Counted from the stretch's first letter, positions 16,707 through 30,338 are shown. The stretch is 43,755 bases of DNA from an uncultured delta proteobacterium (GCA_903904655.1 CAIVDK010000419.1:1-43755); one strand, 5' to 3'. Made by a program: numbers and translations. The notes: a model not told the origin generated them from the sequence alone.

Positions 16707-19700
16707 ATGGGCGACTTTAGAAAAAATTTTGGCCGTGTTAAGCAAATACAGGATATTCCCAATCTGATTGAAATCCAGACACGATCTTATGAAAAGTTCC
16801 TGCAAGCCGACGTGCCGCTTGCCAAGCGGCGCAACATCGGCTTGCAGGGCGCTTTCAAGAGCGTTTTTCCCATCTCGGATTTCAGTGGAAAATGTTCACT
16901 GGAGTTTGCGAGCTACAAGATTGGTCATGTCCGGTATGATATGAAGGAGTGTATTCAGAAGAGCATGACCTATGCCGCTCCTTTAAAAATTGTGGTCAGG
17001 CTGGTGGTGTTTGACACCGACCGGCTCGCCGACGGCAAGATCAATCGTGAAGCGGCTGAGACTAAGCCGATCCGCGATATTAAAGAGCAGGAAATTTACT
17101 TCGGTGAAATTCCGCTCATGACAGAAAACGGTACGTTTATCGTCAACGGATCGGAGCGGGTGATTGTCAGTCAGCTGCACCGGTCGCCCGGTATCTTTTT
17201 TGATCATGATAAAGGGAAGACGGTTGCTTCCGGCAAACTGATTTATTCGGCGAGAGTGATTCCTATCCGGGGTTCCTGGCTGGATTTGGAGTTTGATTCC
17301 AAGGATTTGCTCTATGTTAGGATTGACCGTCGTCGAAAAATGCCTGTCACCATTCTGTTGAAGGCTATGGGTAATTCGACGGAATTTATCTTAAACTATT
17401 TTTACAATATTGAAAAAATAACCATCGAAGGCGAAAAGATTTATTTTGCGGTTGACGATTCTCTGTCCGGGCAAAAGGCGCCGGAAGATATTAAATATCC
17501 GAAAAGCGATGAAGTCATCGTTAAAAAAGGCCGTAAACTCACCAAACCTCTGCTCAAAAAAGTATTGGATGCCGGAATTAAGCGCGTGGCTATTCAGGAA
17601 GCTGATTTGGCAGGGAAAGTCCTTTCATCGGATGTTCATGATCCCAGGACCGGAGAGATTCTTTTCCGCTGCAATGAAGTGTTGCCGCTAAATGGACTCG
17701 AGATCGCTGAGGAGAAGGGCGTCAAAGAATTAAAGTTTATTCATATTGATGAAGACCTTGATAACGCCTCCATTCGTGACACGTTGCTGATGGATCGCAT
17801 CGATACCGCAGAAGATGCAATTATGGAGATATACCGTAGGCTTCGCCCCAGCAATCCTCCCACACCGGAGACCGCAGCGAAGTTTTTCAACAGCCTCTTT
17901 TTTGAGCCGGAAACCTACGATTTGTCGGATGTCGGCCGTGCGAAGATGAACTATAAGCTGCGCTTGAATGTTTCGACCGATTTAACTGTGTTGCGTAACG
18001 ATGATATTCTGGCATCCGTTAAATATCTCATTGATTTAAAAAACGGCACCGGCGAGTGCAGTGTTGATGATATCGACCACTTGGGGAACCGACGCGTGCG
18101 TTCCGTAGGCGAACTTATTGAAAATCAGTACCGCATCGGTCTGGTGCGCATGGAACGGGCCATTAAAGAAAAAATGAGTCTGCAGGATATCGAAACCATG
18201 ATGCCGCACGATCTCATCAACGCCAAACCGGTGTCGGCGGTGGTTAATGAATTTTTCGGCTCCAGCCAATTGTCCCAGTTTATGGATCAGACCAATCCGC
18301 TGTCGGAAATCACGCATAAGCGCCGTCTATCCGCTCTGGGACCGGGCGGTTTGACGCGGGAACGCGCCGGATTTGAAGTCCGCGATGTTCATCCGACGCA
18401 TTACGGCCGCATCTGTCCGGTCGAAACACCGGAAGGTCCGAATATCGGCTTGATTGTTTCACTCAGCACTTACGCGCGTGTTAATGAATTTGGCTTCATA
18501 GAAACACCCTACCGCTTGGTCGAACATGGCAAGGTGCTGCAAGATGTGAAATTTATGACAGCCATCGAGGAAGAAAATCAGATTATTGCGCCGGCAGACC
18601 GACCGCTCGATAAAAAAGGTAAATTTGAAGAAGAACTCATTTCGGCCAGAAAAGGCGATGACTTTCTTTCAGTCGTGCCGGAAGATATCAACATGATGGA
18701 TGTCGCCCCCAATCAGCTCGTTTCAGTGGCCGCGGCTCTCATTCCGTTTCTGGAGCATGACGACGCCAACCGCGCGCTGATGGGGTCCAACATGCAGCGT
18801 CAGGCCGTGCCGCTCATGTGTCCCGAAGTGCCGGTGGTCGGTACGGGAATGGAAGCCATTGTTGCCCGTGATTCCGGCGCCGTTGTGGTGGCTAAGCGGC
18901 CGGGTGTTGTCGAAAGTGTGGATGCTTCGCGCATCGTGATTCGCGCCGATAAACCGGAAGAAGATGGCCTGGATACCGGTGTGGACATTTATACTTTATC
19001 CAAGTACCAGCGCTCCAATCAGGACACCTGCTTTAACCAGAAACCGATTATTGCCGTCGGTGACCGTGTCCAGAAGAGGGATATCCTGGCTGATGGTCCT
19101 GCAACGGATAACGGCGAACTGGCCCTGGGGCGCAACGTAATGGTTGCCTTCATGTCCTGGGGCGGATACAACTACGAAGACTCCATTCTGGTCAGTGAAA
19201 GAATCGTCAAGGAAGATGTTTACACATCCATTCATATTGAAGAGTTCGAAACCATGGCTCGCGACACCAAACTGGGCAAGGAAGAAATAACACGGGATAT
19301 TCCCAATGTTGGTGAGGAAGCGCTTCGTAATCTCGATGAAAGCGGTATCATCCGCATCGGCGTCTCCGTAAAGCCTGGAGATATCCTGGTCGGCAAGATC
19401 ACGCCCAAAGGTGAAACACAGTTATCCGCCGAGGAAAAACTCCTTCGGGCGATTTTTGGCGAGAAGGCCAGCGATGTGCGAGACACCTCTTTGCGTGTCC
19501 CGCCCGGTGTGGAAGGAACCGTTATTGACGCCAAGATTTTCACGCGTAAAGGCGCCGACAAAGATTTGCGTTCACAGGCGATTGAAGAAGACGCGATTGA
19601 GCAGTTGACGAAGGATCGTGATGATGAAATCCGTATTCTCGCGGAATCCATCAAGAAGGATATCGCGAAACTTGTGATCGGTAAAATAGCAGCAGGCAAA

Positions 19701-20822
19701 ATTGTCGACGTGAAAAAGAAGACGCTTCTGAAAAAAGGCGACAAAATAACTAAAGAAATCTGGTTGGATATTCCTTTTACGTATTGGAAGGAAATTACCC
19801 TTGCTGAAAATGACGGTTCGGAAGAAAAACTGACGAATCTGCTTTCTATGATGGAAAGAAAAATAGATTTCGTTAAAGCGCATTTCGAAGAAAAGCTCGA
19901 TAAAATTAAAGCCAGCGATGAGCTGCCGCCCGGTGTCATCAAGATGGTGAAAGTCTATATTGCTATTAAAAGGAAATTGTCCGTAGGCGATAAAATGGCG
20001 GGCCGTCACGGCAACAAAGGTGTTTTATCCAGGATTCTTCCGGAAGAAGACATGCCTTATTTTGCAGATGGTTCAACGGTCGATATCATTCTCAATCCGC
20101 TGGGCGTTCCGTCCCGTATGAACATCGGCCAGATTCTCGAAACACATTTAGGCTGGGCGGCAAAATCAATCGGTGAAGGTTTAAATGAATTACTGGAAAA
20201 GAACAATAACCTGAATTCAATCAAAAGCGAATTGAAAAAAACGTATTCTTCCCCCGATTTTGATGAATTTCTGGAAAAAGCATCTGCGGAAGATGTTAAA
20301 CGATTTGTCAGCCGCCTGAAAAAGGGCATGCTGGTGGCCAGTCCCGTTTTTGACGGCTGTCCCGAATCCCAGATCCGCAAAATGCTGGATACGGCGGGTT
20401 TACCTGAAACCGGCCAATCTTTATTATTTGACGGCCGCACCGGTGAACCATTTGATCAGGAAGTGACCGTTGGCATCATTTATATGCTGAAACTGCATCA
20501 TCTGGTTGATAACAAAATTCACGCCCGTTCCATCGGGCCCTATTCACTGGTCACACAGCAACCTTTGGGCGGCAAGGCACAGTTCGGCGGTCAGAGACTG
20601 GGAGAAATGGAAGTCTGGGCCATGGAAGCCTACGGCGCTTCCTATGCCCTGCAGGAATTCTTAACAGTCAAATCTGACGACGTTGCCGGGCGGACGAGGA
20701 TTTATGAATCTATCGTCAAAGGCGAACATACATTCGAGCCGGGTCTTCCGGAGTCCTTCAACGTATTGGTGAAGGAACTTCAGAGTCTCGGATTAGACGT
20801 GGAATTGATTGAGGAAGAATAA
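16707..20822 (+). CDS. rpoB: RNA polymerase beta subunit
   Basis: 1371 aa; [53 protein letters not shown]. Confidence 0.98.
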   Translation: MGDFRKNFGRVKQIQDIPNLIEIQTRSYEKFLQADVPLAKRRNIGLQGAFKSVFPISDFSGKCSLEFASYKIGHVRYDMKECIQKSMTYAAPLKIVVRLVVFDTDRLADGKINREAAETKPIRDIKEQEIYFGEIPLMTENGTFIVNGSERVIVSQLHRSPGIFFDHDKGKTVASGKLIYSARVIPIRGSWLDLEFDSKDLLYVRIDRRRKMPVTILLKAMGNSTEFILNYFYNIEKITIEGEKIYFAVDDSLSGQKAPEDIKYPKSDEVIVKKGRKLTKPLLKKVLDAGIKRVAIQEADLAGKVLSSDVHDPRTGEILFRCNEVLPLNGLEIAEEKGVKELKFIHIDEDLDNASIRDTLLMDRIDTAEDAIMEIYRRLRPSNPPTPETAAKFFNSLFFEPETYDLSDVGRAKMNYKLRLNVSTDLTVLRNDDILASVKYLIDLKNGTGECSVDDIDHLGNRRVRSVGELIENQYRIGLVRMERAIKEKMSLQDIETMMPHDLINAKPVSAVVNEFFGSSQLSQFMDQTNPLSEITHKRRLSALGPGGLTRERAGFEVRDVHPTHYGRICPVETPEGPNIGLIVSLSTYARVNEFGFIETPYRLVEHGKVLQDVKFMTAIEEENQIIAPADRPLDKKGKFEEELISARKGDDFLSVVPEDINMMDVAPNQLVSVAAALIPFLEHDDANRALMGSNMQRQAVPLMCPEVPVVGTGMEAIVARDSGAVVVAKRPGVVESVDASRIVIRADKPEEDGLDTGVDIYTLSKYQRSNQDTCFNQKPIIAVGDRVQKRDILADGPATDNGELALGRNVMVAFMSWGGYNYEDSILVSERIVKEDVYTSIHIEEFETMARDTKLGKEEITRDIPNVGEEALRNLDESGIIRIGVSVKPGDILVGKITPKGETQLSAEEKLLRAIFGEKASDVRDTSLRVPPGVEGTVIDAKIFTRKGADKDLRSQAIEEDAIEQLTKDRDDEIRILAESIKKDIAKLVIGKIAAGKIVDVKKKTLLKKGDKITKEIWLDIPFTYWKEITLAENDGSEEKLTNLLSMMERKIDFVKAHFEEKLDKIKASDELPPGVIKMVKVYIAIKRKLSVGDKMAGRHGNKGVLSRILPEEDMPYFADGSTVDIILNPLGVPSRMNIGQILETHLGWAAKSIGEGLNELLEKNNNLNSIKSELKKTYSSPDFDEFLEKASAEDVKRFVSRLKKGMLVASPVFDGCPESQIRKMLDTAGLPETGQSLLFDGRTGEPFDQEVTVGIIYMLKLHHLVDNKIHARSIGPYSLVTQQPLGGKAQFGGQRLGEMEVWAMEAYGASYALQEFLTVKSDDVAGRTRIYESIVKGEHTFEPGLPESFNVLVKELQSLGLDVELIEEE

Positions 20823-20868
20823 ACTTCCAAATTTCACGAAAGCTTTTTTAATAGTAGGAGAATAATCT

Positions 20869-23800
20869 GTGGAAGACGTTTTCAGTTATTTTGAAAAACC
20901 AAGAAATCCGATCAGATTCAGTGCAATAAAGATTTCGATCGCCTCGCCGGAAAAAATTATTTCCTGGTCCAATGGCGAAGTGAAAAAGCCGGAGACGATC
21001 AATTACCGGACATTTAAGCCGGAGCGAGACGGTCTTTTCTGCGCGAAGATATTCGGGCCGGTGAAAGACTATGAATGTCTTTGCGGTCGATACAAGCGCA
21101 TGAAGCACCGTGGTGTTGTGTGTGAAAAGTGTGGCGTCGAAGTCATTCAATCCAAAGTTCGCCGCGAGCGCATGGGGCATATCACGCTGGCCACGCCGGT
21201 TGCTCACATCTGGTTTTTGAAGAGCCTACCCAGTCGTATCGGCAATGTGATGGATCTGACGCTCAAAGAACTGGAAAAAGTTCTCTACTTTGAGTCCTGG
21301 ATCGTACTGGATCCCAAAGACACACCGCTGAAAAAGCAAGAGCTCCTTACGGATGAAGAATATCTTGAGGCGAAAGAACAATACGGAGAAAATGGATTTG
21401 TCGCGGGAATCGGCGCTGAAGCCGTCCGGCAACTGCTCGAAGAAATTAATCTGGAAAAGCTCTACGAAGAACTCCGTGCGGAAGTGGTCACATCGATTTC
21501 CGATACAAAAAAGAAAAAAATTGTCAAACGACTCAAAGTGGTCGAAGCGTTGCGCAAGTCCGGCAATAAGCCTGAATGGATGGTTTTAACGGTCCTGCCG
21601 GTTATTCCACCTGATCTGAGACCGCTGGTTCCGCTCGACGGTGGACGGTTTGCCACGTCTGATCTCAACGATTTGTATCGACGCGTCATTAATAGAAATA
21701 ACCGTTTGAAGCGTCTTCAGGAACTCAACGCGCCGGAGATTATTATCCGCAACGAAAAGCGCATGTTGCAGGAAGCAGTCGATGTCCTTTTTGACAACGG
21801 TCGGCGCGGTCGGGCGATTACCGGCACCAACAAGAGACCGCTGCGATCGCTTTCGGATATGCTCAAAGGCAAGCAGGGGCGTTTTCGTCAGAACCTGCTG
21901 GGAAAGCGCGTGGACTATTCCGGCCGCTCGGTTATTACCGTTGGCCCCGATTTGAGATTGCATCAGTGTGGTCTGCCCAAAAAAATGGCGCTCGAACTTT
22001 TCAAACCATTTGTCTATAACCGCCTGCTGGAAAAAGGGTATGTTACTACGGTGAAGAGCGCCAAGAAAATGGTTGAAAGGGAAACGGCCGAAGTATGGGA
22101 TGCCGTAGATGAAGTTGTTCGTGAATACCCGGTCATTCTGAACCGCGCGCCCACGCTGCACCGTCTGGGTATGCAGGCTTTTGAGCCGGTCCTGATTGAA
22201 GGAAAGGCGATTCGTCTGCATCCGCTGGTGTGTACCGCTTTCAACGCTGACTTCGACGGTGACCAGATGGCCGTGCACGTGCCTCTGTCTGTTGAAGCGC
22301 AGACGGAAGCACGCGTGCTTATGATGTCCACGAACAACATTTTGTCTCCGGCCAACGGCAAACCGATCATTATTCCGAGTCAGGATATCGTTTTAGGAAT
22401 TTATTATATGACGCGGGTGAAGAAGGACGTAAAGGGCGAAGGAATGATTTTTTCCGGGCCCGAAGAAGTGCGCTCAGCCATTGATGCGGGAGCAATTGAT
22501 TTACATGCCAAAATTAAAGTCCGCATCAACGGCGAATTAAAAGAGACAACAGCCGGACGCATCATTCTTTACGAAATCATTCCTGAAGAAATCAGCTTTG
22601 ATGCGATCAATAAGTTGATGAATAAGAAGGAGTTGGCCAATCTGATTGACTATTGTTACCGCCTCTGCGGGGATAAAACAACAGTACTTCTGGCTGACCG
22701 GCTTAAAGACATGGGCTTTAAATATGCCACGATCTCTGGTTTGTCTTTTGCAGTGGGCAATATGATTATTCCCGAAAATAAGAAGACCATCGTTTTGCAG
22801 GCCGACAAGGATGTCCTGAAGATTCAAAAACAATACATGGATGGTCTGATTACCGATGGTGAACGTTACAATAAAGTTATCGATATCTGGGCGCAAGCCA
22901 CTGAAAAAATTGCCTCGGAAATGTTGACCGGCATCAGTACGGAAGAAGTAGCCGGTATGGACGGCAAGAAACGCAAAATTGAAAGTTTCAACCCGATATT
23001 CATGATGGCCGATTCCGGCGCCCGTGGCTCGGGGCAGCAACTCAGGCAATTGGCCGGTATGCGCGGTTTAATGGCCAAGCCTTCCGGGGAAATTATCGAG
23101 ACGCCGATCACGGCGAATTTCCGTGAAGGCTTGACGGTGCTCCAATATTTCATTTCAACGCACGGCGCCCGCAAGGGTTTGGCGGATACGGCTTTGAAGA
23201 CAGCTAATTCCGGTTATCTGACCAGACGCCTGGTGGATGTGGCGCAGGACTGCATCATTACCGAGCAGGATTGCGAAACCGTTGACGGACTCTATGTGTC
23301 TGCGTTGATGGAAGGCGGTGAAATGATTGAAACCGCCGGAGAACGTGTGTTGGGTCGTGTAGCTTTGCGGGAAATTAAGGATCCTTTTACGGATGAAGTG
23401 ATTGTAAAAGCCAATGAAGCCATTGATGAAGCCCTGGCTGAGAAAATCGACCGTTCTGGTGTCGAGAGGGTTAATATCCGTTCCGTTTTAACGTGTCGTG
23501 CCAAGCACGGTGTTTGTGCCATGTGTTATGGCCGCGATCTGGCCCATGGTCACATTGTGAACATCGGTGAAGCCGTCGGCATTGTTGCCGCGCAATCCAT
23601 TGGTGAGCCGGGTACGCAGCTGACCATGCGAACGTTCCATATCGGTGGTACGGCAAAATTTGACGAGCATTCCACGCTCGAGGCGCGTCATGACGGTTTG
23701 ATAAAGTTTGTAAATTTGAATACCGTTAAAACCAGAGAAAACGATTACGTGGTCATGAATCGTCATGGTGAAGTTCATGTTCTCGATGAGCAAAATCGCA

Positions 23801-24963
23801 GCCGCGGTAAATACACCGTGCCTTATGGTGCCCACCTCAAGGTAAGCGATAACAGCTCGATAAAACGCGGGCAGTTGATTGCCGAATGGGATCCTTTCTC
23901 CATACCGATTCTGTCGGAAGTGGATGGTACCATCAAATATGGTGATATCATTGAAGGAAAAACAATGCAGGAACAGGTTGATGAAGTCACGGGGTTGTCC
24001 CGTAAAGTTATTGTCGAATTCAAAGGCGGCGATTTAAGACCACGCGTTTCCCTTAAAGACAGTAAGGGAAAGACAGCTAAGCTGGTCAGTTCAAATTCGA
24101 CAGCCCGTTATTTTCTGTCGGTTGGCGTCAATATTGTTGTTTCCGAAGGAGACGAAGTACGAGCAGGAGATATTCTGGCAAAGATTCCTCGTGAAACAAC
24201 AAAAACGAAAGATATTACAGGTGGTTTGCCGAGAGTTGCTGAGTTATTTGAGGCGCGCAAGCCCAAAGATTTTGCCGTGATCAGTGAAATTGACGGTATT
24301 GTCGCTTTCGGAAAAGATGCCAAGGGCAAACGGAAAATCATTGTTACGCCGGAAGTTGGTGAAGAAAAAGAATACCTGATTCCTAAAGGCAAGCATATCA
24401 GCGTTCAGGAAGGCGATCGGGTGACGCCTGGCGACGCCTTGATGGATGGTGTGAATAACCCCCATGATCTTTTGGCGACTAAAGGCGAAAAAGAGTTGGC
24501 CAGATACCTGGTTGATGAAGTTCAGGAAGTTTATCGTTTGCAAGGTGTTAAAATTAATGATAAGCATATGGAAGTTATTGTCCGCCAGATGCTCCGTCGA
24601 ATCCGGATAACCGATCCAGGTGATGCTGTTTTTATCGCCGATGAGCAGGTTGAACGTTACCGATTCCAGGAAGAAAACGATAAGGTGATAGCTCAGGGTG
24701 GGCGGCCTGCTGTTGGGGATCCTTTGCTACTGGGGATTACCAAAGCATCGCTCAGTACCCAGAGTTTCATATCGGCTGCTTCATTCCAGGAAACGACACG
24801 TGTGCTGACTGAGGCATCGCTTGCCGGTAAAACAGACTACTTGCGCGGCCTCAAAGAAAACGTCATCATGGGTCGTTTAATACCCGCAGGTACCGGCTTG
24901 GTCATGTATCGTAAGCTGGGCATTAAGGTGGAAGCTGACGACGTGGAAGCGATTGCAGAATAA
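20869..24963 (+). CDS. rpoC: RNA polymerase beta' subunit (GTG start)
   Basis: 1364 aa; [16 protein letters not shown] catalytic motif. Confidence 0.98.
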   Translation: MEDVFSYFEKPRNPIRFSAIKISIASPEKIISWSNGEVKKPETINYRTFKPERDGLFCAKIFGPVKDYECLCGRYKRMKHRGVVCEKCGVEVIQSKVRRERMGHITLATPVAHIWFLKSLPSRIGNVMDLTLKELEKVLYFESWIVLDPKDTPLKKQELLTDEEYLEAKEQYGENGFVAGIGAEAVRQLLEEINLEKLYEELRAEVVTSISDTKKKKIVKRLKVVEALRKSGNKPEWMVLTVLPVIPPDLRPLVPLDGGRFATSDLNDLYRRVINRNNRLKRLQELNAPEIIIRNEKRMLQEAVDVLFDNGRRGRAITGTNKRPLRSLSDMLKGKQGRFRQNLLGKRVDYSGRSVITVGPDLRLHQCGLPKKMALELFKPFVYNRLLEKGYVTTVKSAKKMVERETAEVWDAVDEVVREYPVILNRAPTLHRLGMQAFEPVLIEGKAIRLHPLVCTAFNADFDGDQMAVHVPLSVEAQTEARVLMMSTNNILSPANGKPIIIPSQDIVLGIYYMTRVKKDVKGEGMIFSGPEEVRSAIDAGAIDLHAKIKVRINGELKETTAGRIILYEIIPEEISFDAINKLMNKKELANLIDYCYRLCGDKTTVLLADRLKDMGFKYATISGLSFAVGNMIIPENKKTIVLQADKDVLKIQKQYMDGLITDGERYNKVIDIWAQATEKIASEMLTGISTEEVAGMDGKKRKIESFNPIFMMADSGARGSGQQLRQLAGMRGLMAKPSGEIIETPITANFREGLTVLQYFISTHGARKGLADTALKTANSGYLTRRLVDVAQDCIITEQDCETVDGLYVSALMEGGEMIETAGERVLGRVALREIKDPFTDEVIVKANEAIDEALAEKIDRSGVERVNIRSVLTCRAKHGVCAMCYGRDLAHGHIVNIGEAVGIVAAQSIGEPGTQLTMRTFHIGGTAKFDEHSTLEARHDGLIKFVNLNTVKTRENDYVVMNRHGEVHVLDEQNRSRGKYTVPYGAHLKVSDNSSIKRGQLIAEWDPFSIPILSEVDGTIKYGDIIEGKTMQEQVDEVTGLSRKVIVEFKGGDLRPRVSLKDSKGKTAKLVSSNSTARYFLSVGVNIVVSEGDEVRAGDILAKIPRETTKTKDITGGLPRVAELFEARKPKDFAVISEIDGIVAFGKDAKGKRKIIVTPEVGEEKEYLIPKGKHISVQEGDRVTPGDALMDGVNNPHDLLATKGEKELARYLVDEVQEVYRLQGVKINDKHMEVIVRQMLRRIRITDPGDAVFIADEQVERYRFQEENDKVIAQGGRPAVGDPLLLGITKASLSTQSFISAASFQETTRVLTEASLAGKTDYLRGLKENVIMGRLIPAGTGLVMYRKLGIKVEADDVEAIAE

Positions 24964-25065
24964 ATGAAAAAAAAGAAGAAATTGCTTGACAGAAGAGGAT
25001 TGAATTGATAGTTACCGCAGATTTGCTGCTGCTTGCAAAATGCAGCGAAACGTTCGGGAGGAGAA

Positions 25066-25437
25066 ATGCCGACAATTAATCAACTGGTTCGCAAAGGCAG
25101 AACCCAAATTAAAAGAAAAACAAACGCTCCGGCTTTGGCCGGTTCACCCCAACGCCGCGGGGTGTGTGTGAGAGTTTATACGACAACACCTAAAAAGCCG
25201 AATTCGGCTTTGCGTAAAGTTGCCAGAGTGAGACTGACCAGCGGCTATGAAGTATCATCCTATATTCCTGGTATCGGTCACAACCTGCAGGAACATTCGG
25301 TTGTGCTGGTTCGCGGCGGCAGAGTGAAGGATTTACCCGGGGTACGATATCATATCGTCAGAGGCACTCTGGATGCCGTTGGTGTTGCTGACCGCAAAAA
25401 GAGTCGATCAAAATACGGTGCTAAAAAGCCCAGCTAA
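25066..25437 (+). CDS. rpsL: Ribosomal protein S12
   Basis: [12 protein letters not shown]...[17 protein letters not shown]. Confidence 0.98.
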   Translation: MPTINQLVRKGRTQIKRKTNAPALAGSPQRRGVCVRVYTTTPKKPNSALRKVARVRLTSGYEVSSYIPGIGHNLQEHSVVLVRGGRVKDLPGVRYHIVRGTLDAVGVADRKKSRSKYGAKKPS

Positions 25438-25452
25438 ACGAAGGACAGGAAA

Positions 25453-25923
25453 ATGCCTAGAAGACGCGAAGTTGAAAAAAGGGAAGTTTTACCGGATCCC
25501 AAATATAACAATAAACTGGTTGCTAAGTTCGTGAACTCTCTTCTAAAAAGAGGAAAAAAGAGTGTTGCGGAAAGTATTTTATATGGCGCTTTTGACATCA
25601 TTGAAAAGAGAGTCAAGGAGCAGCCGGTTGAATTTTTCGAAAAGGCCGTCAATAACGTGAAACCGGTGATCGAAGTAAAATCACGACGTGTGGGTGGTTC
25701 AACCTACCAAGTGCCCACGGAAGTTGTCCCTGCCAGGCGTACTGCTCTGGCTATCCGCTGGTTGATTTCAAATGCGCAGGAACGCACCGAAAAAACCATG
25801 CGTGAAAAACTGGCGGCTGAATTGATTGACGCGGCAAATAATCGAGGCGGTGCCGTCAAAAAAAGAGAAGCTGTGCATAAAATGGCGGAGGCGAACAAGG
25901 CCTTTGCGCATTATAAATTTTAA
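25453..25923 (+). CDS. rpsG: Ribosomal protein S7
   Basis: [19 protein letters not shown]. Confidence 0.98.
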   Translation: MPRRREVEKREVLPDPKYNNKLVAKFVNSLLKRGKKSVAESILYGAFDIIEKRVKEQPVEFFEKAVNNVKPVIEVKSRRVGGSTYQVPTEVVPARRTALAIRWLISNAQERTEKTMREKLAAELIDAANNRGGAVKKREAVHKMAEANKAFAHYKF

Positions 25924-25983
25924 AAGAATTGACTACTAAACAACAAGGAAACCAACCATAGAAAGTTAAGGAGGAAAGGTGAG

Positions 25984-27177
25984 ATGGCAAAGAAAAAATT
26001 TGAAAGGACTAAGCCGCATTTAAATATAGGAACAATCGGTCATGTGGATCACGGCAAGACCACATTAACGGCCGCAATTACCAAGCATCTGGCAAAAAAG
26101 GGTTTTGCGGAATTCCGACCTTTCGATTCTATTGATAATGCACCGGAAGAAAAGGAACGTGGTGTTACGATCAATATCTCTCACGTAGAATATGAAACGG
26201 AAACAAGACATTACGCTCACGTGGACTGCCCGGGGCATGCCGACTATATCAAAAACATGATTTCCGGCGCTGCTCATATGGATGCAGCTATTCTGGTTGT
26301 GGCCGCTTCCGATGGTCCGATGCCGCAGACACGCGAGCATATCCTCCTTGCCCGTCAGGTGCAGGTTCCTTTCGTTATCGTTTTCATGAATAAAGTAGAT
26401 CTGGTTGATGACCCCGAGCTTTTAGACCTTGTTGAACTTGAATTAAGAGAGCTTTTAATTGCGTATGAATTTCCCGGAGATGATATTCCCATCATTCGCG
26501 GTTCAGCGCTCAAAGCCCTGGAATCAGAGGATGGCAAGTCTCCCGAGGTAAAATGTATATGGGAACTGCTGGATGCCGTGGATAACTATATTCCTCAGCC
26601 TAAGCGAGATACAGATAAGCCCTTCCTGATGCCGGTTGGCGATGTTTTCACCATTTCCGGTCGTGGAACAGTTGTGACAGGAAGAGTTGATCGTGGTATT
26701 GTTAAGGTTGGCGAAGAAGTGGAAGTCATCGGAATTCGCCCCACCATTAAAACAGTTGTTACAGGTGTGGAAATGTTCCGTAAAACTCTCGATGAAGGTC
26801 GTGCGGGAGACGATGTTGGTTTGTTGATTCGTGGCATCAAACGTGAGGATGTGGAAAGAGGACAGGTTGTGGCTAAGCCCGGTTCGATTACACCCCACAC
26901 AAAATTTGAAGCGGCTGTTTACATTCTGACCAAGGAAGAAGGCGGACGACATACTCCATTCTTCTCCGGTTATCGTCCGCAGTTTTATTTTCGGACAACG
27001 GACGTGACGGGAGTAGCGACGCTTCCCGAGGGTGTGGAGATGGTTATGCCCGGTGATAACGTCAAAATGAATATTGAATTAATTATGCCCATCGCCATGG
27101 AAGAGCAATTAAGATTCGCTATCCGCGAAGGCGGCAGAACAGTTGGCGCAGGTGTCGTAAGCAAGGTTATTGAATAG
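25984..27177 (+). CDS. tuf: Elongation factor Tu
   Basis: [33 protein letters not shown], full three-domain length. Confidence 0.98.
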   Translation: MAKKKFERTKPHLNIGTIGHVDHGKTTLTAAITKHLAKKGFAEFRPFDSIDNAPEEKERGVTINISHVEYETETRHYAHVDCPGHADYIKNMISGAAHMDAAILVVAASDGPMPQTREHILLARQVQVPFVIVFMNKVDLVDDPELLDLVELELRELLIAYEFPGDDIPIIRGSALKALESEDGKSPEVKCIWELLDAVDNYIPQPKRDTDKPFLMPVGDVFTISGRGTVVTGRVDRGIVKVGEEVEVIGIRPTIKTVVTGVEMFRKTLDEGRAGDDVGLLIRGIKREDVERGQVVAKPGSITPHTKFEAAVYILTKEEGGRHTPFFSGYRPQFYFRTTDVTGVATLPEGVEMVMPGDNVKMNIELIMPIAMEEQLRFAIREGGRTVGAGVVSKVIE

Positions 27178-27202
27178 AAACTGGAAATAGGTTATCCGAT
27201 CA

Positions 27203-27511
27203 ATGAAAGAACAAAAGATAAGAATTCGTCTCAAAGCTTACGATTATAAACTGCTGGACCGTTCTGTTGAAGAAATAGTGGACACTGCAAAAAGGACCGG
27301 TGCGCGTGTTGCCGGTCCAATACCTCTTCCTACGGAAATCAATAAATACTGTGTCAATCGTTCACCGCACGTGGACAAGAAGTCCCGGGAGCAGTTCGAA
27401 ATTCGCACACATAAAAGATTGATTGATATTGTTGAGCCGACGCAAGCCACCGTGGATGCATTGATGAAACTGGATCTATCGGCGGGAGTGGATGTTGAAA
27501 TAAAGGCGTAG
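27203..27511 (+). CDS. rpsJ: Ribosomal protein S10
   Basis: [17 protein letters not shown]. Confidence 0.97.
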   Translation: MKEQKIRIRLKAYDYKLLDRSVEEIVDTAKRTGARVAGPIPLPTEINKYCVNRSPHVDKKSREQFEIRTHKRLIDIVEPTQATVDALMKLDLSAGVDVEIKA

Positions 27512-27606
27512 GCGTTGAATAACGGCGGTGGAAAGTGGTCTCAAGTGTTGACATTTTCCGGATTTATTGAATATCGTGGCTCTTTTTATATAAAAGTTGG
27601 ATGATA

Positions 27607-28239
27607 ATGAACAAGGGAATCATTGGAAAAAAATTGGGAATGACGCAGGTATTTGCTGAGGATGGCGCTGCTGTCGGTGTTACGGCCATTGAGGTTGAAC
27701 CGTCAGTTGTTGTTCAGGTGAAGACAAAAGAGAAGGATGGCTATGATGCGATCCAAATCGGATACGGTCGCGTGAAACAAAAGAATGTAACGAAACCGCT
27801 TCAGGGCCATTTCAATAAAGCAAATAAAGGGTTTTTCCGTATTGTTAAAGAACTTCCTGGTGAAGCCGGGAAATACGAAGTCGGGCAGGAAATAGCCTCT
27901 GATATTTTTCAAGGGGGCGACTATGTCGATGTGGTTGGAACATCGAAAGGCAAAGGCTTCCAAGGTGTTATAAAAAGACATGGTTTTCACGGCGGCCGCG
28001 CGACTCACGGTTCCATGTTTCACAGGGCTCCGGGTTCCATTGGCGCCAGCGCTGATCCGGCGCGTGTCTTTAAAGGAACAAAAATGGGCGGTCATATGGG
28101 TGCTGTTCGTAAAACCGTTCAGAATATTCAGATCTGGCAAGTGCGTCCTGATAGAAATTTATTGTTATTGAAAGGTTCCATTCCCGGCAGCAAAAACGGT
28201 TATGTGATCATTAAACAGGCCCGGAAAAAAAGTGCGTAA
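27607..28239 (+). CDS. rplC: Ribosomal protein L3
   Basis: GIIGKKLGMTQVF; start at ATG 27607 or 27601. Confidence 0.96.
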   Translation: MNKGIIGKKLGMTQVFAEDGAAVGVTAIEVEPSVVVQVKTKEKDGYDAIQIGYGRVKQKNVTKPLQGHFNKANKGFFRIVKELPGEAGKYEVGQEIASDIFQGGDYVDVVGTSKGKGFQGVIKRHGFHGGRATHGSMFHRAPGSIGASADPARVFKGTKMGGHMGAVRKTVQNIQIWQVRPDRNLLLLKGSIPGSKNGYVIIKQARKKSA

Positions 28240-28257
28240 ATCAGTGGAGTTATAAAC

Positions 28258-28881
28258 ATGGCAGTGGCAGATGTTTTTGATATTGAAAAGAAGAAGGTTG
28301 CAGAGGTCGAGTTGAACGACACTGTATTTGGCGCTGAAGTCAACGAAGCAACGATCCATGATGTTGTCAAGATGCAACTGGCATCGCGCCGGTCGGGTAC
28401 ATCTTCCACCAAGGGGAGAAGTGATGTCCGTGGCGGTGGGAAAAAGCCCTGGCGTCAAAAAGGTACCGGTCGTGCCCGTTCAGGAACGTCACGATCGCCA
28501 ATCTGGAGAGGGGGCGGTATTGTTTTTGGGCCTCAACCTCGCGATTATTCATACAGCGTTCCTAAAAAAGTGCGGAAAAAAGCTCTTATCTCCGTACTCA
28601 GCATGAAAGTAAAGGAAGAAAAAATGACGGTTCTGCGGAATTTCCCGATGGAAACGATCAGTACGAAAGCTTTCAAGAAAGTGGTCGATCTCTTCGGTCT
28701 GAAAAAAACACTTTTTGTTATCGATCAGGACAATGCTGTTCTGATGAAGTCATCGCGTAATTTAAAAAATATAAAAATGATTCGGTCGGAAGGAATCAAT
28801 GTTTATGATGTATTGAAATATGAACATCTGGTCCTTCTTGAACCCTCTATAAAAAAAATTGAGGGGGCATTGCTGGCATAA
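28258..28881 (+). CDS. rplD: Ribosomal protein L4
   Basis: GGGKKPWRQKGTGRARSGTSRSPIWRGGGIVFGP. Confidence 0.97.
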   Translation: MAVADVFDIEKKKVAEVELNDTVFGAEVNEATIHDVVKMQLASRRSGTSSTKGRSDVRGGGKKPWRQKGTGRARSGTSRSPIWRGGGIVFGPQPRDYSYSVPKKVRKKALISVLSMKVKEEKMTVLRNFPMETISTKAFKKVVDLFGLKKTLFVIDQDNAVLMKSSRNLKNIKMIRSEGINVYDVLKYEHLVLLEPSIKKIEGALLA

Positions 28882-29168
28882 TGGAACTGCATCAGATTAT
28901 TAAAAAGATATTAATTACGGAAAAGAGTAACATGGACCGCGAAGCAGCGAATAAGTATCACTTTGAAGTCAATCGCAAAGCCAACAAAGTTGAGATTGGC
29001 AATGCCGTGGAAAAGTTATTCAAAGTAAAAGTTGCCGATGTCCGTGTCTTACATGTTTTAGGCAAAAAGAAACGAACGGGTAAGGTTACCGGACAGAAGA
29101 GTTCCTGGAAAAAAGCAATTGTGACTTTAGCTGCCGGCAGCCGTATTGAAATAGCCGAAGGCGTATAG
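28881..29168 (+). CDS. rplW: Ribosomal protein L23
   Basis: ILITEKSN...VNRKANKVEIGNAVEKLFKVKV; start overlaps rplD stop. Confidence 0.96.
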   Translation: MELHQIIKKILITEKSNMDREAANKYHFEVNRKANKVEIGNAVEKLFKVKVADVRVLHVLGKKKRTGKVTGQKSSWKKAIVTLAAGSRIEIAEGV

Positions 29169-29189
29169 AACGATTTAAGGATTAAGCAA

Positions 29190-30011
29190 ATGGGAATTAT
29201 CAAATATAAACCGACATCACCCGGCAGGAGATTTCAGAGTGTCTCGGATTTTGCAGAGATTACATCAGCGGAGCCGGTAAAAAGCCTTTTAAAGCCGATC
29301 AAGAGAACAGGTGGTCGTAACAATTACGGTCGGATCACGGCGCGTTACATTGGTGGCGGTCACAAACGTAGATATCGGATGATTGATTTCTGTCGTAATA
29401 AGACGGACATTCCGGCAAAGGTAGCGACCATTGAATATGATCCAAACCGGTCGGCCAGAATTGCATTGCTCAACTATCGTGACGGTGAAAAGAGATATAT
29501 TGTGGCGCCGGCGCAGATCAATGTTGGTGATGTCCTAATCAGCGGTCCAAAAGCGGATATTAAGCCGGGCAACGCAATCCCCTTGAAGTATATACCGCTG
29601 GGTTCCTTAATCCATAATGTGGAATTAAAAGTAGGTCGTGGAGGGCAACTGATTCGTTCGGCAGGCGCCTATGGCCAGCTGATGGCTAAAGAAGGCACAT
29701 ATGCCCAGGTGAGACTCCCGTCCGGTGAAGTCCGCAAGGTGTTTATTGAGTGCATGGCAACGATCGGTCAGGTTGGCAACAACGATCATGAAAACATCAG
29801 CATCGGCAAAGCCGGAAGGACTCGATGGTTGGGCAAGACGCCCCATGTGCGGGGTGTTGTCATGAACCCAGTGGATCATCCGATGGGTGGTGGTGAAGGT
29901 AAGTCATCGGGGGGCCGTCATCCCTGTACGCCTTGGGGGGTTCCGACAAAGGGACACAAAACAAGGAAGAACAAGAGAACTGATAAATATATCGTCAAGA
30001 GAAGAGGTTAA
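29190..30011 (+). CDS. rplB: Ribosomal protein L2
   Basis: [26 protein letters not shown]. Confidence 0.98.
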   Translation: MGIIKYKPTSPGRRFQSVSDFAEITSAEPVKSLLKPIKRTGGRNNYGRITARYIGGGHKRRYRMIDFCRNKTDIPAKVATIEYDPNRSARIALLNYRDGEKRYIVAPAQINVGDVLISGPKADIKPGNAIPLKYIPLGSLIHNVELKVGRGGQLIRSAGAYGQLMAKEGTYAQVRLPSGEVRKVFIECMATIGQVGNNDHENISIGKAGRTRWLGKTPHVRGVVMNPVDHPMGGGEGKSSGGRHPCTPWGVPTKGHKTRKNKRTDKYIVKRRG

Positions 30012-30017
30012 TAAACC

Positions 30018-30299
30018 GTGGCACGTTCGATCAAAAAAGGGCCTTATATTGAAGAAAGTTTGCTCGCCAAGGTCAGGAAAATGGAAGCCGAAAGCAGCAA
30101 GAATGTGATTAAGACTTGGTCGCGGCGTTCAACCGTAACACCAGAATTAATAGGTTTCACGTTTGCTGTGCATAACGGGAAAAAGTTCATTCCGGTTTAT
30201 GTGACAGAGAACATGGTGGGTCATAAATTAGGTGAGTTCGCACCGACGAGGACTTTTTATTCACATTCCGGTGATCGGAAAACGAAGGTTCGCAAGTAA
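30018..30299 (+). CDS. rpsS: Ribosomal protein S19 (GTG start)
   Basis: [19 protein letters not shown]. Confidence 0.97.
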   Translation: MARSIKKGPYIEESLLAKVRKMEAESSKNVIKTWSRRSTVTPELIGFTFAVHNGKKFIPVYVTENMVGHKLGEFAPTRTFYSHSGDRKTKVRK

Positions 30300-30338
30300 T
30301 ATTTTCGCGCAAGCGGACAGGTTTGGAGTTGATAAGAT

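Noticed and set aside
18200-18440. Possible rifampicin-resistance variant in RpoB (FMDQTNPL instead of FMDQNNPL)
   Set aside because: The rest of the Rif pocket matches the sensitive consensus, and this single Thr may simply be lineage variation; not supportable as resistance.
19232-19942. 236-aa minus-strand ORF in rpoB
   Set aside because: Ser/Ile-rich antisense shadow of a strongly conserved gene.
21586-22278. 230-aa minus-strand ORF in rpoC
   Set aside because: Antisense shadow; no domain and the rpoC frame fully explains the region.
27548-27580. TTGACA upstream of rplC as an internal promoter
   Set aside because: The -35 is perfect but no convincing -10 lies at 16-18 bp (ATATCG/TATCGT only).
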